From Bacillus fonticola (GTDB taxonomy: Bacteria > Bacillota > Bacilli > Bacillales > JC228), in the NCBI RefSeq assembly GCF_012955605.1, contig NZ_CP052135.1, forward strand, positions 2,616,711-2,680,710: 64,000 bases of DNA, written 5' to 3'. The notes under the pieces were generated by a model that saw only the letters and a program-made list of their open reading frames with translations, was not told the origin of the DNA and ran no database searches. Positions 46,779-54,238 of this stretch are shown here, one piece after another (the stretch's first letter is position 1; every line of letters starts with the position of its first letter). Made by a program: the position numbers and the translations under genes.

Positions 46779-47720
46779 TTAGTCGTAGCTAATTCGTGGA
46801 TCTACATACGTGTAGACAATGTCAACGATGAGGTTGACGATAACAAACAGCGCAGCTACTAACAAAACGGATCCTTGTACCATCGGAAAATCACGTGCGG
46901 CAATGGCATCGATCATCAATCTTCCAATACCGTTAATAGCAAATACCTTTTCGGTGATGATGGTACCTCCGAGCAAGAAACCGAAATTTAGACCGACTAC
47001 GGTAATAACAGGAATCATGGCGTTTTTCAATGCGTGAACTGCAATAATAGATTTCCTTTTTACCCCTTTTGCTTTTGCTGTACGAATGTAGTCTGCACGA
47101 ATGACTTCAAGCATAGATGAACGACTCATTCTGGCGATCATAGCAGCAGATGCAGTTCCGAGAGTGATCGCCGGTAGAATAACCTGCTGGAATCCTTGTG
47201 GTGTCCAAATCGGTCCATCAAGTCCACCAGCTGGTAACCAACCAAGATTTACTGAGAATACGAGAATAAGAATGGTACCTAGCCAAAAGTTCGGAATAGA
47301 TACTCCCGCAAGTGCGAACACGTTGCTGGAGACGTCGAGCCAAGAGTTTTGTTTAAGGGCCGATACAATTCCGGCGATGACTCCGATGAAGACGGCGATC
47401 ACCATACTTGCAATAGCCAAATTCACGGTGTTAGGAAAGCGGATAGCGATTGCATCAGCAACCGATTGATTCGTTTGGTACGAGTACCCTAGATCTCCTT
47501 GTAACAACCCAACAAGATAATCTTTGTATTGCACGAAGAAGGGTTCATTCAACCCGAGGTTTTCACGAATTGCTTCAATGTCAGACTCCGTTGCAGTCGG
47601 TCCTCCGATAATGGTAGCCGGATCCCCTGGCGCAATATACATACTGGAAAACACTAAGAAAGAAATCCCTAACAAAAGTAAAATCAATTGGAAAAATCGT
47701 CGTACAATGAGTGCCACCAA
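46779..47720 (-). CDS. Peptide ABC transporter permease, DppB type
   Basis: A 313-residue permease: N-terminal helix (LIVRRFFQLILLLLGISFLVF, in part), LNEPFFVQYKDYL, EAA loop (YIRTAKAKGVKRKSIIAVH), and RDFPMVQGSVLL near the end. The start is TTG at 47720 or GTG at 47717, both behind AAGGGGTGA. It is the first gene of the transporter operon. Confidence 0.92.
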   Translation of the reverse strand: MVALIVRRFFQLILLLLGISFLVFSSMYIAPGDPATIIGGPTATESDIEAIRENLGLNEPFFVQYKDYLVGLLQGDLGYSYQTNQSVADAIAIRFPNTVNLAIASMVIAVFIGVIAGIVSALKQNSWLDVSSNVFALAGVSIPNFWLGTILILVFSVNLGWLPAGGLDGPIWTPQGFQQVILPAITLGTASAAMIARMSRSSMLEVIRADYIRTAKAKGVKRKSIIAVHALKNAMIPVITVVGLNFGFLLGGTIITEKVFAINGIGRLMIDAIAARDFPMVQGSVLLVAALFVIVNLIVDIVYTYVDPRISYD

Positions 47721-48104
47721 GTTAGTTCACCCCTTTACTTTACTGCGTTTAAGTAGCGTTTAGACACATAGTTATGATTTATCTTAAATATCCATCCTTT
47801 TGTAAGACAGAATTACAATTTCACCTCCAAAACGTAAGCATTTTTCAAGTTAATAGTCATTATAAAGGACTCACACCTTTCTGACTAGTCTTTTTTTAAT
47901 GAAATATTAAATGTTCTGTTTTTTTATACACACGCGGCAACCCGATAGATGGTGTCAAACCTGACCCGAAGCTAGATAGCGGATCTAGTTGCTTTGCAAA
48001 AATTTCTTGTCAGTTTAGACATTGAAACAACGCATAAAGATACGAATCGACAAAACGAAGGAAAAGTCAATAAATTAATTTCGTTATGTAAAGTCAGAAG
48101 CAAA
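47721..48104. other. Intergenic region upstream of the peptide transporter
   Basis: About 380 AT-rich bases. It should hold the transporter promoter. The YwrC-type regulator gene lies just upstream and could act here. No RNA or repeat is recognised. Confidence 0.5.
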
Positions 48105-48105
48105 A

Positions 48106-48133
48106 GAAAAAAGCACCTTCGCGAGGTACTTTG
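48106..48133 (-). terminator. Terminator after the ywrC-type gene
   Basis: Minus strand AGTACCTCGCGAAGGTGCT stem followed by six T. Confidence 0.85.
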
Positions 48134-48139
48134 TCATTT

Positions 48140-48589
48140 TTATAGCTTTAAACCATTTCGGCTCTTAAATCTCCTTAACAATATGTGACTCTCCACTCTC
48201 GTAATTCCCTCTAATGCATATAGCTCATTGTTAATAAACTTCTCTAAACTTACAAAATCTTCGACCAACACGTGCATATGTAGCGTACTGGGGCCTGTCA
48301 TTTGATAACAACTAGCCACATTCGGATTATCAGCAAGCGCCTGGGCTACTTCGACTAAAGAACCAGGTTCACAATCTACTTCAAAGAATGCAGATACTTG
48401 TTTTCCGAATTTTTCCGAGTTCACCACGACGGTAAACTTTTCAATCACGCCTTCCCGTAGCAACTGCTGTACGCGTTCACGGACAGACACCCGAGAAAGG
48501 CCTAGTTCTTTGCCAATGTCTACATAGGAAAGCCGCCCGTTATCTGTCAACAACTGTAATATTTTACGATCCGTATCGTCTAGCTTCAC
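48140..48589 (-). CDS. ywrC: Lrp/AsnC-family regulator YwrC
   Basis: A 149-residue regulator with an N-terminal helix-turn-helix (MKLDDTDRKILQLLTDNGR, then DIGKELGLSRVSVRERVQQL) and a C-terminal RAM domain (about 65-145; YQMTGPSTLHMHVLVED). The closing RVESHILLRRFKSRNGLKL agrees closely with B. subtilis YwrC. Location next to the transporter, ywrD-type and chromate-transporter genes suggests it controls them, probably sensing an amino acid. Confidence 0.9.
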   Translation of the reverse strand: MKLDDTDRKILQLLTDNGRLSYVDIGKELGLSRVSVRERVQQLLREGVIEKFTVVVNSEKFGKQVSAFFEVDCEPGSLVEVAQALADNPNVASCYQMTGPSTLHMHVLVEDFVSLEKFINNELYALEGITRVESHILLRRFKSRNGLKL

Positions 48590-48739
48590 ACGACCACCTT
48601 ACCTTTCGTTCCTTCCCAGCTATTCTGTCCATCATCGGTAGACGTTTTTATTATACACGTTACCTCTAGCTTGTTGTCCACGTTCCATTATACGAGGAAA
48701 ATATATACTTATCTAAATACACTGAAAAATAAATAGAAC

Positions 48740-49029
48740 AGAAAACATTCATGTGCTGGGCACTCAACCATGCATGGAAACTGGTCACAAAGCAGTCTAG
48801 TTGTGATCAAGGCGGTGTGAGCAGAGCCCCAGGTATGGGAGGGTTACCTATGCGATGTTCTGCTCGATTAGGTAACTGAAACACGGTTAGGGATTGGTGT
48901 CGCTCCGCCCCTTTTCCAAAAAAAAAGTCTTCCCAACAAGCAGCATGATAGGTAGTGGGAAACCTCCGCTGCATAGTTGGGGTAGACAAATGTGAAAGGA
49001 ACGGTGGTTTGTTGGCCCACAATCCACCT
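48740..49029 (-). ncRNA. Candidate structured RNA between hpf and ywrC
   Basis: No gene lies here, yet the sequence is GC-richer than its flanks and full of helices. An extended -10 TGGTATAAT (core 49036-49041) on the minus strand would start it near 49029. Helices seen: GGTGGATTGT/ACAAACCACC at the 5' end; CCCAAC/GTTGGG enclosing GCAGC/GCTGC, followed by nine T (about 48918-48926); GTTACCTA/TAGGTAAC (48869-48876 with 48843-48850) interleaved with GAGCAGA/TCTGCTC (48859-48865 with 48819-48825), an H-type pseudoknot; and GATCACAA/TTGTGACC (48801-48808 with 48783-48790). Strand and 3' end are uncertain. A link to the raiA-motif RNAs found near hpf (raiA) genes is a guess. Confidence 0.5.
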
Positions 49030-49035
49030 AGGCTT

Positions 49036-49041
49036 ATTATA
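49036..49041 (-). promoter_or_regulatory. Extended -10 for the candidate RNA
   Basis: TGGTATAAT on the minus strand; no good -35 at 17 bases, as is common with extended -10 promoters. Confidence 0.5.
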
Positions 49042-49107
49042 CCACAAACATACAAATTTATGGTAGCCAAATTTAGTATTGTTGAAATACTTAGATTTTT
49101 ACACCAG

Positions 49108-49150
49108 AAGAAACCCCTCTAGAGATAAGAATGCTCCAGAGAGGTTCTTT
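49108..49150 (-). terminator. Terminator after hpf
   Basis: Minus strand AACCTCTCTGGAG pairs with CTCTAGAGGGGTT, followed by TCTTCT; the T-tract is weak. Confidence 0.65.
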
Positions 49151-49153
49151 AGT

Positions 49154-49726
49154 TTATGCTGTTTCGATTATACCATATTTTCCATCTTTCCGTTTGTATA
49201 CGACGTTCGTACGATTGGTCTCTGCATCAGTGAAAACAAAGAAACTATGGCCCAGCAAATTCATCTGCAGAACGGCCTCTTCACTATCCATCGGTTTTAA
49301 ATCAAACTGTTTCGTACGTACAATGTCAAAAGAACCGTCTTCTTCCTCCTCTTCCAAGACCCGAAGACGTTGTTCTCGCTCTTCAGCAACAATTTGTGCA
49401 AAAACTTCCTTTGGGCTACCCATTTCACGCGCTCTACGATTCACTCTCGTTTTATGCTTGCGAATTTGACGCTCCAGCTTGTCAATAATTAGGTCAATCG
49501 CTGCGTACATGTCTGCGTTATCTTCTTCCGCACGTAATAAAAGGTTAGGAAGTGGAATCGTGATTTCCACCTTTGCTGTTTTATCAGGCCGTACCTTTAA
49601 ATTGACGTGTACGTTGGCATCCGGAGACTCGTTAAAATAGCGTTCGAGCTTTCCAACCTTTTTCTCGACGTATTCCTTAAGTGCTTCGGTGAGTTCCATA
49701 TTTTCCCCACGAATGTTGTAGTTCAT
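49154..49726 (-). CDS. hpf: Ribosome hibernation promoting factor, long form
   Basis: Hpf dimerises 70S ribosomes into 100S particles in stationary phase. The 190-residue long form has the N-terminal S30AE domain (MNYNIRGENMELTEALKEYV; KVEITIPLPN) and the C-terminal dimerisation domain (IVRTKQFDLKPMDSEEAVLQ, then MNLLGHSFFVFTDAET). Full length. In Bacillus it sits between fliT and secA; here fliT is upstream as expected. Confidence 0.96.
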   Translation of the reverse strand: MNYNIRGENMELTEALKEYVEKKVGKLERYFNESPDANVHVNLKVRPDKTAKVEITIPLPNLLLRAEEDNADMYAAIDLIIDKLERQIRKHKTRVNRRAREMGSPKEVFAQIVAEEREQRLRVLEEEEEDGSFDIVRTKQFDLKPMDSEEAVLQMNLLGHSFFVFTDAETNRTNVVYKRKDGKYGIIETA

Positions 49727-49997
49727 ATAGCGAATGCCTCCTCCAAAGATGGGTATGTCATTCTATTTCTACACTACCCGTCCACATTCCTTTTTAAACA
49801 TTAAGAAAAATTTGTCTATAGTTTGACGGCTTTGTGACGATTCGTTGAAAAGGGGGACTTGGGCTCGATTTTTGTGATGAAAACCAACTTCCCTTGGCTT
49901 TCTTTCCGAATGGTTGTTGTTTCTATACGATACACTTGCTCTATCCGATGTTCGGGCTCCTCTTTCCGACGTTCGGGTGCACCCTTACTTATACTCC
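49727..49997. other. Intergenic region upstream of hpf
   Basis: About 270 bases holding the hpf promoter (not assigned) and a two-unit mini-array of the array-3 type. Confidence 0.5.
49941..49982 (+). repeat. Two-unit copy of the 21-bp array-3 motif
   Basis: CTATCCGATGTTCGGGCTC (from 49941) and CTTTCCGACGTTCGGGTGC (from 49962) are spaced exactly 21 bases and match the array-3 unit core TATCCGACGTTCG in 12-13 positions. It lies in a non-coding region between the hpf start and the fliT terminator. Confidence 0.75.
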
Positions 49998-50034
49998 AAA
50001 AAAAAAAAAGCCCTAACCAACAGTTGATTAGAGC
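49998..50034 (-). terminator. Terminator after fliT
   Basis: Minus strand GCTCTAATCAA pairs with TTGGTTAGGGC, followed by twelve T. Confidence 0.9.
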
Positions 50035-50039
50035 CATCT

Positions 50040-50393
50040 CTATCGTTTTTTATCGTAAAACATGCCATCTTGTGCGGATGTGTTTGCATACGGGTTTACG
50101 TATCTTTGCTGAGATGTTTTTCTCTTCCGAAGAGATTTCACATCCATCTTAATGGTTTCTTGTAGCTCTTTCATTCGCATTTCTGCACGCTCATTTAAAG
50201 AGAGCACTCTTTGACCGAGTGACTGCTCTTCGCCCGTATATGGCGGTTGAACTTGAGGCAATAGGGTATCTCTTTCTTGTAGTAGTCCTTGAATTTCAGT
50301 AATGGTTTGATCGCGTTCTGTTTGGACACCAGGTTTTTCTAGTAGCTCTACTAATTTCTCAGTAGTTTCGTACAAAGCTTGGAGGGGTCCCAT
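50040..50393 (-). CDS. fliT: Flagellar export chaperone FliT-like
   Basis: A 117-residue, largely helical protein with heptad-like segments (TEKLVELLEKPG; ITEIQGLLQERDTLL) and a basic C-terminus ending FYDKKR. Sequence alone is weak, but it follows fliS and fliD with a one-base overlap, the position of fliT in Bacillus, where it chaperones the filament cap FliD. Confidence 0.8.
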   Translation of the reverse strand: MGPLQALYETTEKLVELLEKPGVQTERDQTITEIQGLLQERDTLLPQVQPPYTGEEQSLGQRVLSLNERAEMRMKELQETIKMDVKSLRKRKTSQQRYVNPYANTSAQDGMFYDKKR

Positions 50394-50788
50394 TACACTG
50401 TACCCGTGGTGCCCACGCCTTGCTTATTCACTTGGATTACTTGCTTCCATGTGTCGCGAAATTCCACTACGTAACCTTCTACCTCATCCAGAACTGCGGA
50501 ATCATTTTGGATATTCGCTTCCATTAAACGGTGATTTATATACTCGTACATCGTCATCATTTGCTGGCTGATCGGAATGTCTATATTTAGCGTGATCATC
50601 AATTCTCTTATGACATTTTGTGCTTTTTGGATATTTGTATTTTTGTCCTGCATATTTTGTTCTACTAACGCTCGTTTGGCAAGTTTAATAAACTTTATGC
50701 ATCCGTTGTATAACATCAAAGTCAGCTCACCTGGTGTGGCAGTCGTGACAGAGTTCTTCTTGTATTTTTGGTATGGGTTGTTGATCAT
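50393..50788 (-). CDS. fliS: Flagellin export chaperone FliS
   Basis: A 131-residue helical chaperone. It begins NNPYQKYKKNSVTTATPGELTLMLY-type (family signature YxxNxVxTATPGELxxMLY) and has the conserved IQKAQNVIRELMITLN segment. FliS binds flagellin and keeps it unfolded for export. The gene lies 23 bases after fliD. Confidence 0.95.
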   Translation of the reverse strand: MINNPYQKYKKNSVTTATPGELTLMLYNGCIKFIKLAKRALVEQNMQDKNTNIQKAQNVIRELMITLNIDIPISQQMMTMYEYINHRLMEANIQNDSAVLDEVEGYVVEFRDTWKQVIQVNKQGVGTTGTV

Positions 50789-50811
50789 TTATCTTTCCCC
50801 TTCTCCCTTTG

Positions 50812-52347
50812 TTACATGTATCCTCCGCCGAATTGTTGCGCTAAGTACGCAGACTGTTGACCCATTCTTTGGATAGCTGTTTCCATTGCTGTGAATTGGC
50901 GGTAATATCGATTTTCAGTGTCGATCAGGCGAGCCTCAAAGTCGGCGATTCGCGAATCCATATCTCTTAAGTTTCGTCCGAGTACAAAGGTTTCATTCGT
51001 CGAGAACTCTTTCCCTGCCTTTTGTTCAATTGAACGCATCGTCTCACCAGCTGTATCCCGCAGTCGATCAGCCAATCCTTTCGCTTCGGAACTATCGCTG
51101 TTTTTATTGAACAGTTCATACACGCTATTCGGGTCTTCGGAAATAGCCTCTCGTAGCTTTTCTTCGTCAATGATAAGCTTTCCACCATCACGGTAGTTTG
51201 AGCTCGTCGTAATTCCAATCTGTGTGAGCTGGCTATAGGCACCCTCGATCCCTGAAACAGGACTGTATAAATTACTTCTCATTTGGTTGAGTGCGCCACT
51301 CAAGACGGAGTCTCCACGCAAAGTCCCGCTCCGAGCTTTTTCTTCCCAAAGCTCTACCTGTTTCTCAGACATACTTTCTCTTTGTTCATTAGTCAGCGGC
51401 TGAAACTCACGATTTCGCTTTTCAGACACTTTACCGTTAACAAATTCGATGAATTCGTTGTATTTGTCCACAAACTTTGTGATGTTTTCCACAATTTTGT
51501 CTGTGTCCGCCGTTGAATTGAACGAAACTTCTCCGGTGGTCGTTTGTTTTAGATTGAGTTCTACGCCGTTGATAGTGAAAGTGTTGGAGGCACGTTCTGT
51601 TTCTAATCCATCATAAGAAAACTTGGCATTTTCACCTCTTGAACCCACACCCGCTTCCACTGCTTTTTGGTTACTTGAATTAAGATTTACCACATCCCAA
51701 AAGGAACCAGCATAAGCACTGCCTGCAGGCTGAGTAAGTTCTATTTCTACTCCGTTTGCATTGAGTCCTGTATTCTTTGCCGTTACGGAAACTTGCCCAG
51801 TAAATTCGTCGTAAAATGCACTGACACCGGATCCACTATTGATTTTACCTAAAACAGATTGGAGCGTTTCTTCTGCAGGGTCAAAGGTGAGCTTGAAAGC
51901 TTCTTCGTTAGTCTGCATCGTGCCGTCTTCTTTGATTGCTTTGATCACGATAGTTTGTTCGTCTGTTCCCATGGCGTCACTTAGCTTTGCTGAAGGATCC
52001 GTAATGGAGGTTGGGGCAAGACTTCTCATACTCGCCGCTTTCGCCAATTGATTGATTTGAATAGACCCAGAAAAATCACTAGTCGCGTTCACATTCCTTA
52101 TGTCAAGCGCGTCAGAATTGGATACAGACACGTCTTTCTGGATGAACGTCGATTGCCGCCCAATACCAGAGAAAATTAGATCATCCAACTCTAAAAGCAT
52201 TTTATTCACTTCACGGTAGTCGTCCCGCTGCCATTCTGTATATGTCTTCTCTTGTTGCAACTTTTCTAGTGGCATTCGTTCGGCACGCATTAAATCTGAT
52301 ACAATGCCGTCGATATCCAATCCTGTTGCCAGACCACTAATTCGCAC
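50812..52347 (-). CDS. fliD: Flagellar hook-associated protein 2 (filament cap) FliD
   Basis: A 511-residue secreted cap protein. N-terminal ISGLATGLDIDGIVSDLM and the coiled-coil after it, central variable domains (about 80-340), and the C-terminal RYYRQFTAMETAIQRMGQQS then YLAQQFGG are characteristic. The start is GTG with GGGAGTGA upstream. Genes fliS and fliT follow. The rest of the flagellar set is outside the window. Confidence 0.96.
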   Translation of the reverse strand: MRISGLATGLDIDGIVSDLMRAERMPLEKLQQEKTYTEWQRDDYREVNKMLLELDDLIFSGIGRQSTFIQKDVSVSNSDALDIRNVNATSDFSGSIQINQLAKAASMRSLAPTSITDPSAKLSDAMGTDEQTIVIKAIKEDGTMQTNEEAFKLTFDPAEETLQSVLGKINSGSGVSAFYDEFTGQVSVTAKNTGLNANGVEIELTQPAGSAYAGSFWDVVNLNSSNQKAVEAGVGSRGENAKFSYDGLETERASNTFTINGVELNLKQTTTGEVSFNSTADTDKIVENITKFVDKYNEFIEFVNGKVSEKRNREFQPLTNEQRESMSEKQVELWEEKARSGTLRGDSVLSGALNQMRSNLYSPVSGIEGAYSQLTQIGITTSSNYRDGGKLIIDEEKLREAISEDPNSVYELFNKNSDSSEAKGLADRLRDTAGETMRSIEQKAGKEFSTNETFVLGRNLRDMDSRIADFEARLIDTENRYYRQFTAMETAIQRMGQQSAYLAQQFGGGYM

Positions 52348-52537
52348 GTGCTACTCACTCCCTCAGAATGCTCTTCTGCTACACATTTTCATCCAACAAA
52401 ATCCCCATATTCTCAAGCTTTCCCACTCGGTTCACTATGTTGTCCACCCGTTCTAGATGATGGAAAAGGACGAAGCTACAGATTCGACTGAGTCGATCCT
52501 CTCCATAGTCGCCTCTGTTCAGTTATCTCTATTCGTT

Positions 52538-52564
52538 ATATCGACATAACTGGCTACTTGTAAA
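52538..52564 (-). promoter_or_regulatory. Weak sigma-D-like promoter candidate for fliD
   Basis: GTCGATAT (52538-52545) on the minus strand differs from the sigma-D -10 GCCGATAT at one position; 15 bases upstream is TTTA where TAAA is expected. The -10 is good and the -35 poor, so this is tentative. Confidence 0.35.
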
Positions 52565-52710
52565 GGGGGTTTTCGTTGAATTTGCTTAAAGGGGGTGTGA
52601 TCTGCAAAAAAGAATGGGTTTTCTTCACAAGACTGCCTGCGCCTCATCTTACGTTAAAAGGATATATGCGCTTTACTCTTGAATATAATACAGAAAAGGA
52701 AGGGGGAAGT

Positions 52711-53010
52711 ATGAGAGTGATTCGTAAAAAGAGATCCATCATCGCGGGCCTGTTTAGTATTCTTATTATCTTTTCTATACTGACTAATCCAACTAAGAAG
52801 GACTATCTTCTTTTCAGTGAAGAGACTACTGGGATAGTGACACCAGCAACTGTAGAAATCGAGAGAATCAATTTTTATTTGTTTTCCACCTATGCGCCTA
52901 TGAGACCACTCGATCATTATGGGATTGTTCATCTCGGTTTTATGGGGAAGTTCTTCCAAATATCTGATGGGCAATTCGATCATCCATGGTGGCTGGAGTT
53001 TTTTAATTAG
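52711..53010 (+). CDS. DUF4359-like small membrane protein
   Basis: A 99-residue protein: basic start, one hydrophobic helix (IIAGLFSILIIFSIL, about 11-25), then PTKKDYLLFSEETTG and ERINFYLFSTYAP, with HLGFMGKFFQI near the end. The layout (helix, xDYxxF, FSxY, GxxGxFF) resembles DUF4359 proteins of Bacillus; function unknown. The ATG has a strong AAGGAAGGGGGAAG ribosome site 3-9 bases upstream, and a terminator follows, so it is a real plus-strand gene; the overlapping minus-strand frame is not supported. It diverges from fliD. Confidence 0.75.
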   Translation: MRVIRKKRSIIAGLFSILIIFSILTNPTKKDYLLFSEETTGIVTPATVEIERINFYLFSTYAPMRPLDHYGIVHLGFMGKFFQISDGQFDHPWWLEFFN

Positions 53011-53023
53011 AGGAAAATGCTAA

Positions 53024-53058
53024 AGAGCTTGGAGTATTTTTCTCCAAGCTCTTTTTTA
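53024..53058 (+). terminator. Terminator after the DUF4359-like gene
   Basis: Perfect stem AGAGCTTGGAG/CTCCAAGCTCT with a 7-base loop and six T on the plus strand. Confidence 0.92.
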
Positions 53059-53096
53059 CGACAAAATTCGGGGCGTACCTGTTCCTATAGCATTAC

Positions 53097-54016
53097 CTGA
53101 TCGCGGATATATTCCCCTGATCGCGGATATATTCTCCTGATCGCGGATATCTGCCTCTGATCGCGGATATCTGCTCCTGTTCGCGGATATATTCTCCTGA
53201 TCGCGGATATCTGCTCCTGGCCGCGGATATCTGCTCCTGATCGCGGATATATTCCTCTGACCGCGGATATATTCCCCTGATCGCGGATATATTCTCCTGA
53301 TCGCGGATATCTGCCTCTGACCGCGGATATCTGCCTCCGATCGCGGATATCTGCCCCTGATCGCGGATATCTGCCCCTGATCGCGGATATCTGCCTCCGA
53401 CCGCGGATATCTGCCCCTGATCGCGGATATCTGCCTCCGATCGCGGATATCTGCCTCTGATCGCGGATATCTTCTCCTGACCGCGGATATCTGCCTCTGA
53501 TCGCGGATATCTGCCCCTGATCGCGGATATCTGCTCCTGATCGCGGATATCTGCCTCTGACCGCGGATATCTGCCCCTGATCGCGGATATCTTCTCCTGA
53601 CCGCGGATATCTGCCCCTGATCGCGGATATCTGCTCCTGATCGCGGATATCTTCTCCTGACCGCGGATATCTGCCTCTGATCGCGGATATATGCTCCTGA
53701 CCGCGGATATCTGCCTCTGATCGCGGATATATGCTCCTGACCGCGGATATCTGCTCCTGATCGCGGATATCTGCCTCTGACCGCGGATATCTGCCCCTGA
53801 TCGCGGATATCTTCTCCTGACCGCGGATATCTGCCTCTGATCGCGGATATCTGCTCCTGTTCGCGGATATATTCTCCTGATCGCGGATATCTGCTCCTGG
53901 CCGCGGATATCTGCCCCTGATCGCGGATATCTGCTCCTGATCGCGGATATATTCTCCTGATCGCGGATATCTGCCCCTGATCGCGGATATCTGCTCCTGA
54001 TCGCGGATATCTGCTC
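53097..54016. repeat. Tandem array 2: 46 units of 20 bp
   Basis: Units start at 53097 and recur every 20 bases to 53997 with no indel. The core CTGATCGCGGATAT is the same as in array 1 (GATCG, GACCG, GGCCG, GTTCG variants). The 6-base variable part is here CTGCCT, CTGCTC, CTGCCC, CTTCTC, ATTCTC, ATTCCC, ATTCCT or ATGCTC. The array lies between two terminators, at the convergent 3' ends of the DUF4359-like gene and hmp. All reading frames are open on the minus strand, but no ribosome site or protein logic supports translation. Confidence 0.95.
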
Positions 54017-54146
54017 CTTTTTGGGTGAGGTGTCTGTCCCTCGATGACGTTTACGCTTCCGGCACTATTGTTATACATGTTTTTTAACCGGTATTTAGGG
54101 GATTTCGTTTAGTGGCGGGAAATAGAAGGACAGTTTTTTAAAAAAT
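54017..54146. other. Unique sequence between array 2 and the hmp terminator
   Basis: About 130 bases; contains no gene or repeat that I can identify. Confidence 0.4.
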
Positions 54147-54182
54147 GCTAGCCTCGACTTTAATATCGAAGCTAGCCTTTTT
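54147..54182. terminator. Bidirectional terminator after hmp
   Basis: Perfect stem GCTAGC with TCGA inside (GCTAGCCTCGA/TCGAAGCTAGC). T-runs follow on both strands, so it can stop both hmp and any transcript leaving array 2. Confidence 0.85.
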
Positions 54183-54238
54183 GATAGTTGAATGAGTATT
54201 GGACCCTATCTAATTATCCGTACTGTATAACAAGCCGT

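Noticed and set aside
48807..49070. An 87-codon minus-strand frame over the RNA candidate
   Set aside because: Its composition and lack of a ribosome site do not support a protein, and the helices explain the sequence better.
52654..52983. Minus-strand frame opposite the DUF4359-like gene
   Set aside because: No ribosome site; the plus-strand gene has a strong one and a terminator right after its stop.
53056..54078. A 340-codon minus-strand open frame through array 2 with a 20-residue repeat (SRYPRSGADIRDQ type)
   Set aside because: The frame is a product of a 20-bp unit without stop codons; there is no ribosome site, no signal for a start, and array 1 with the same core has stops in its variants.
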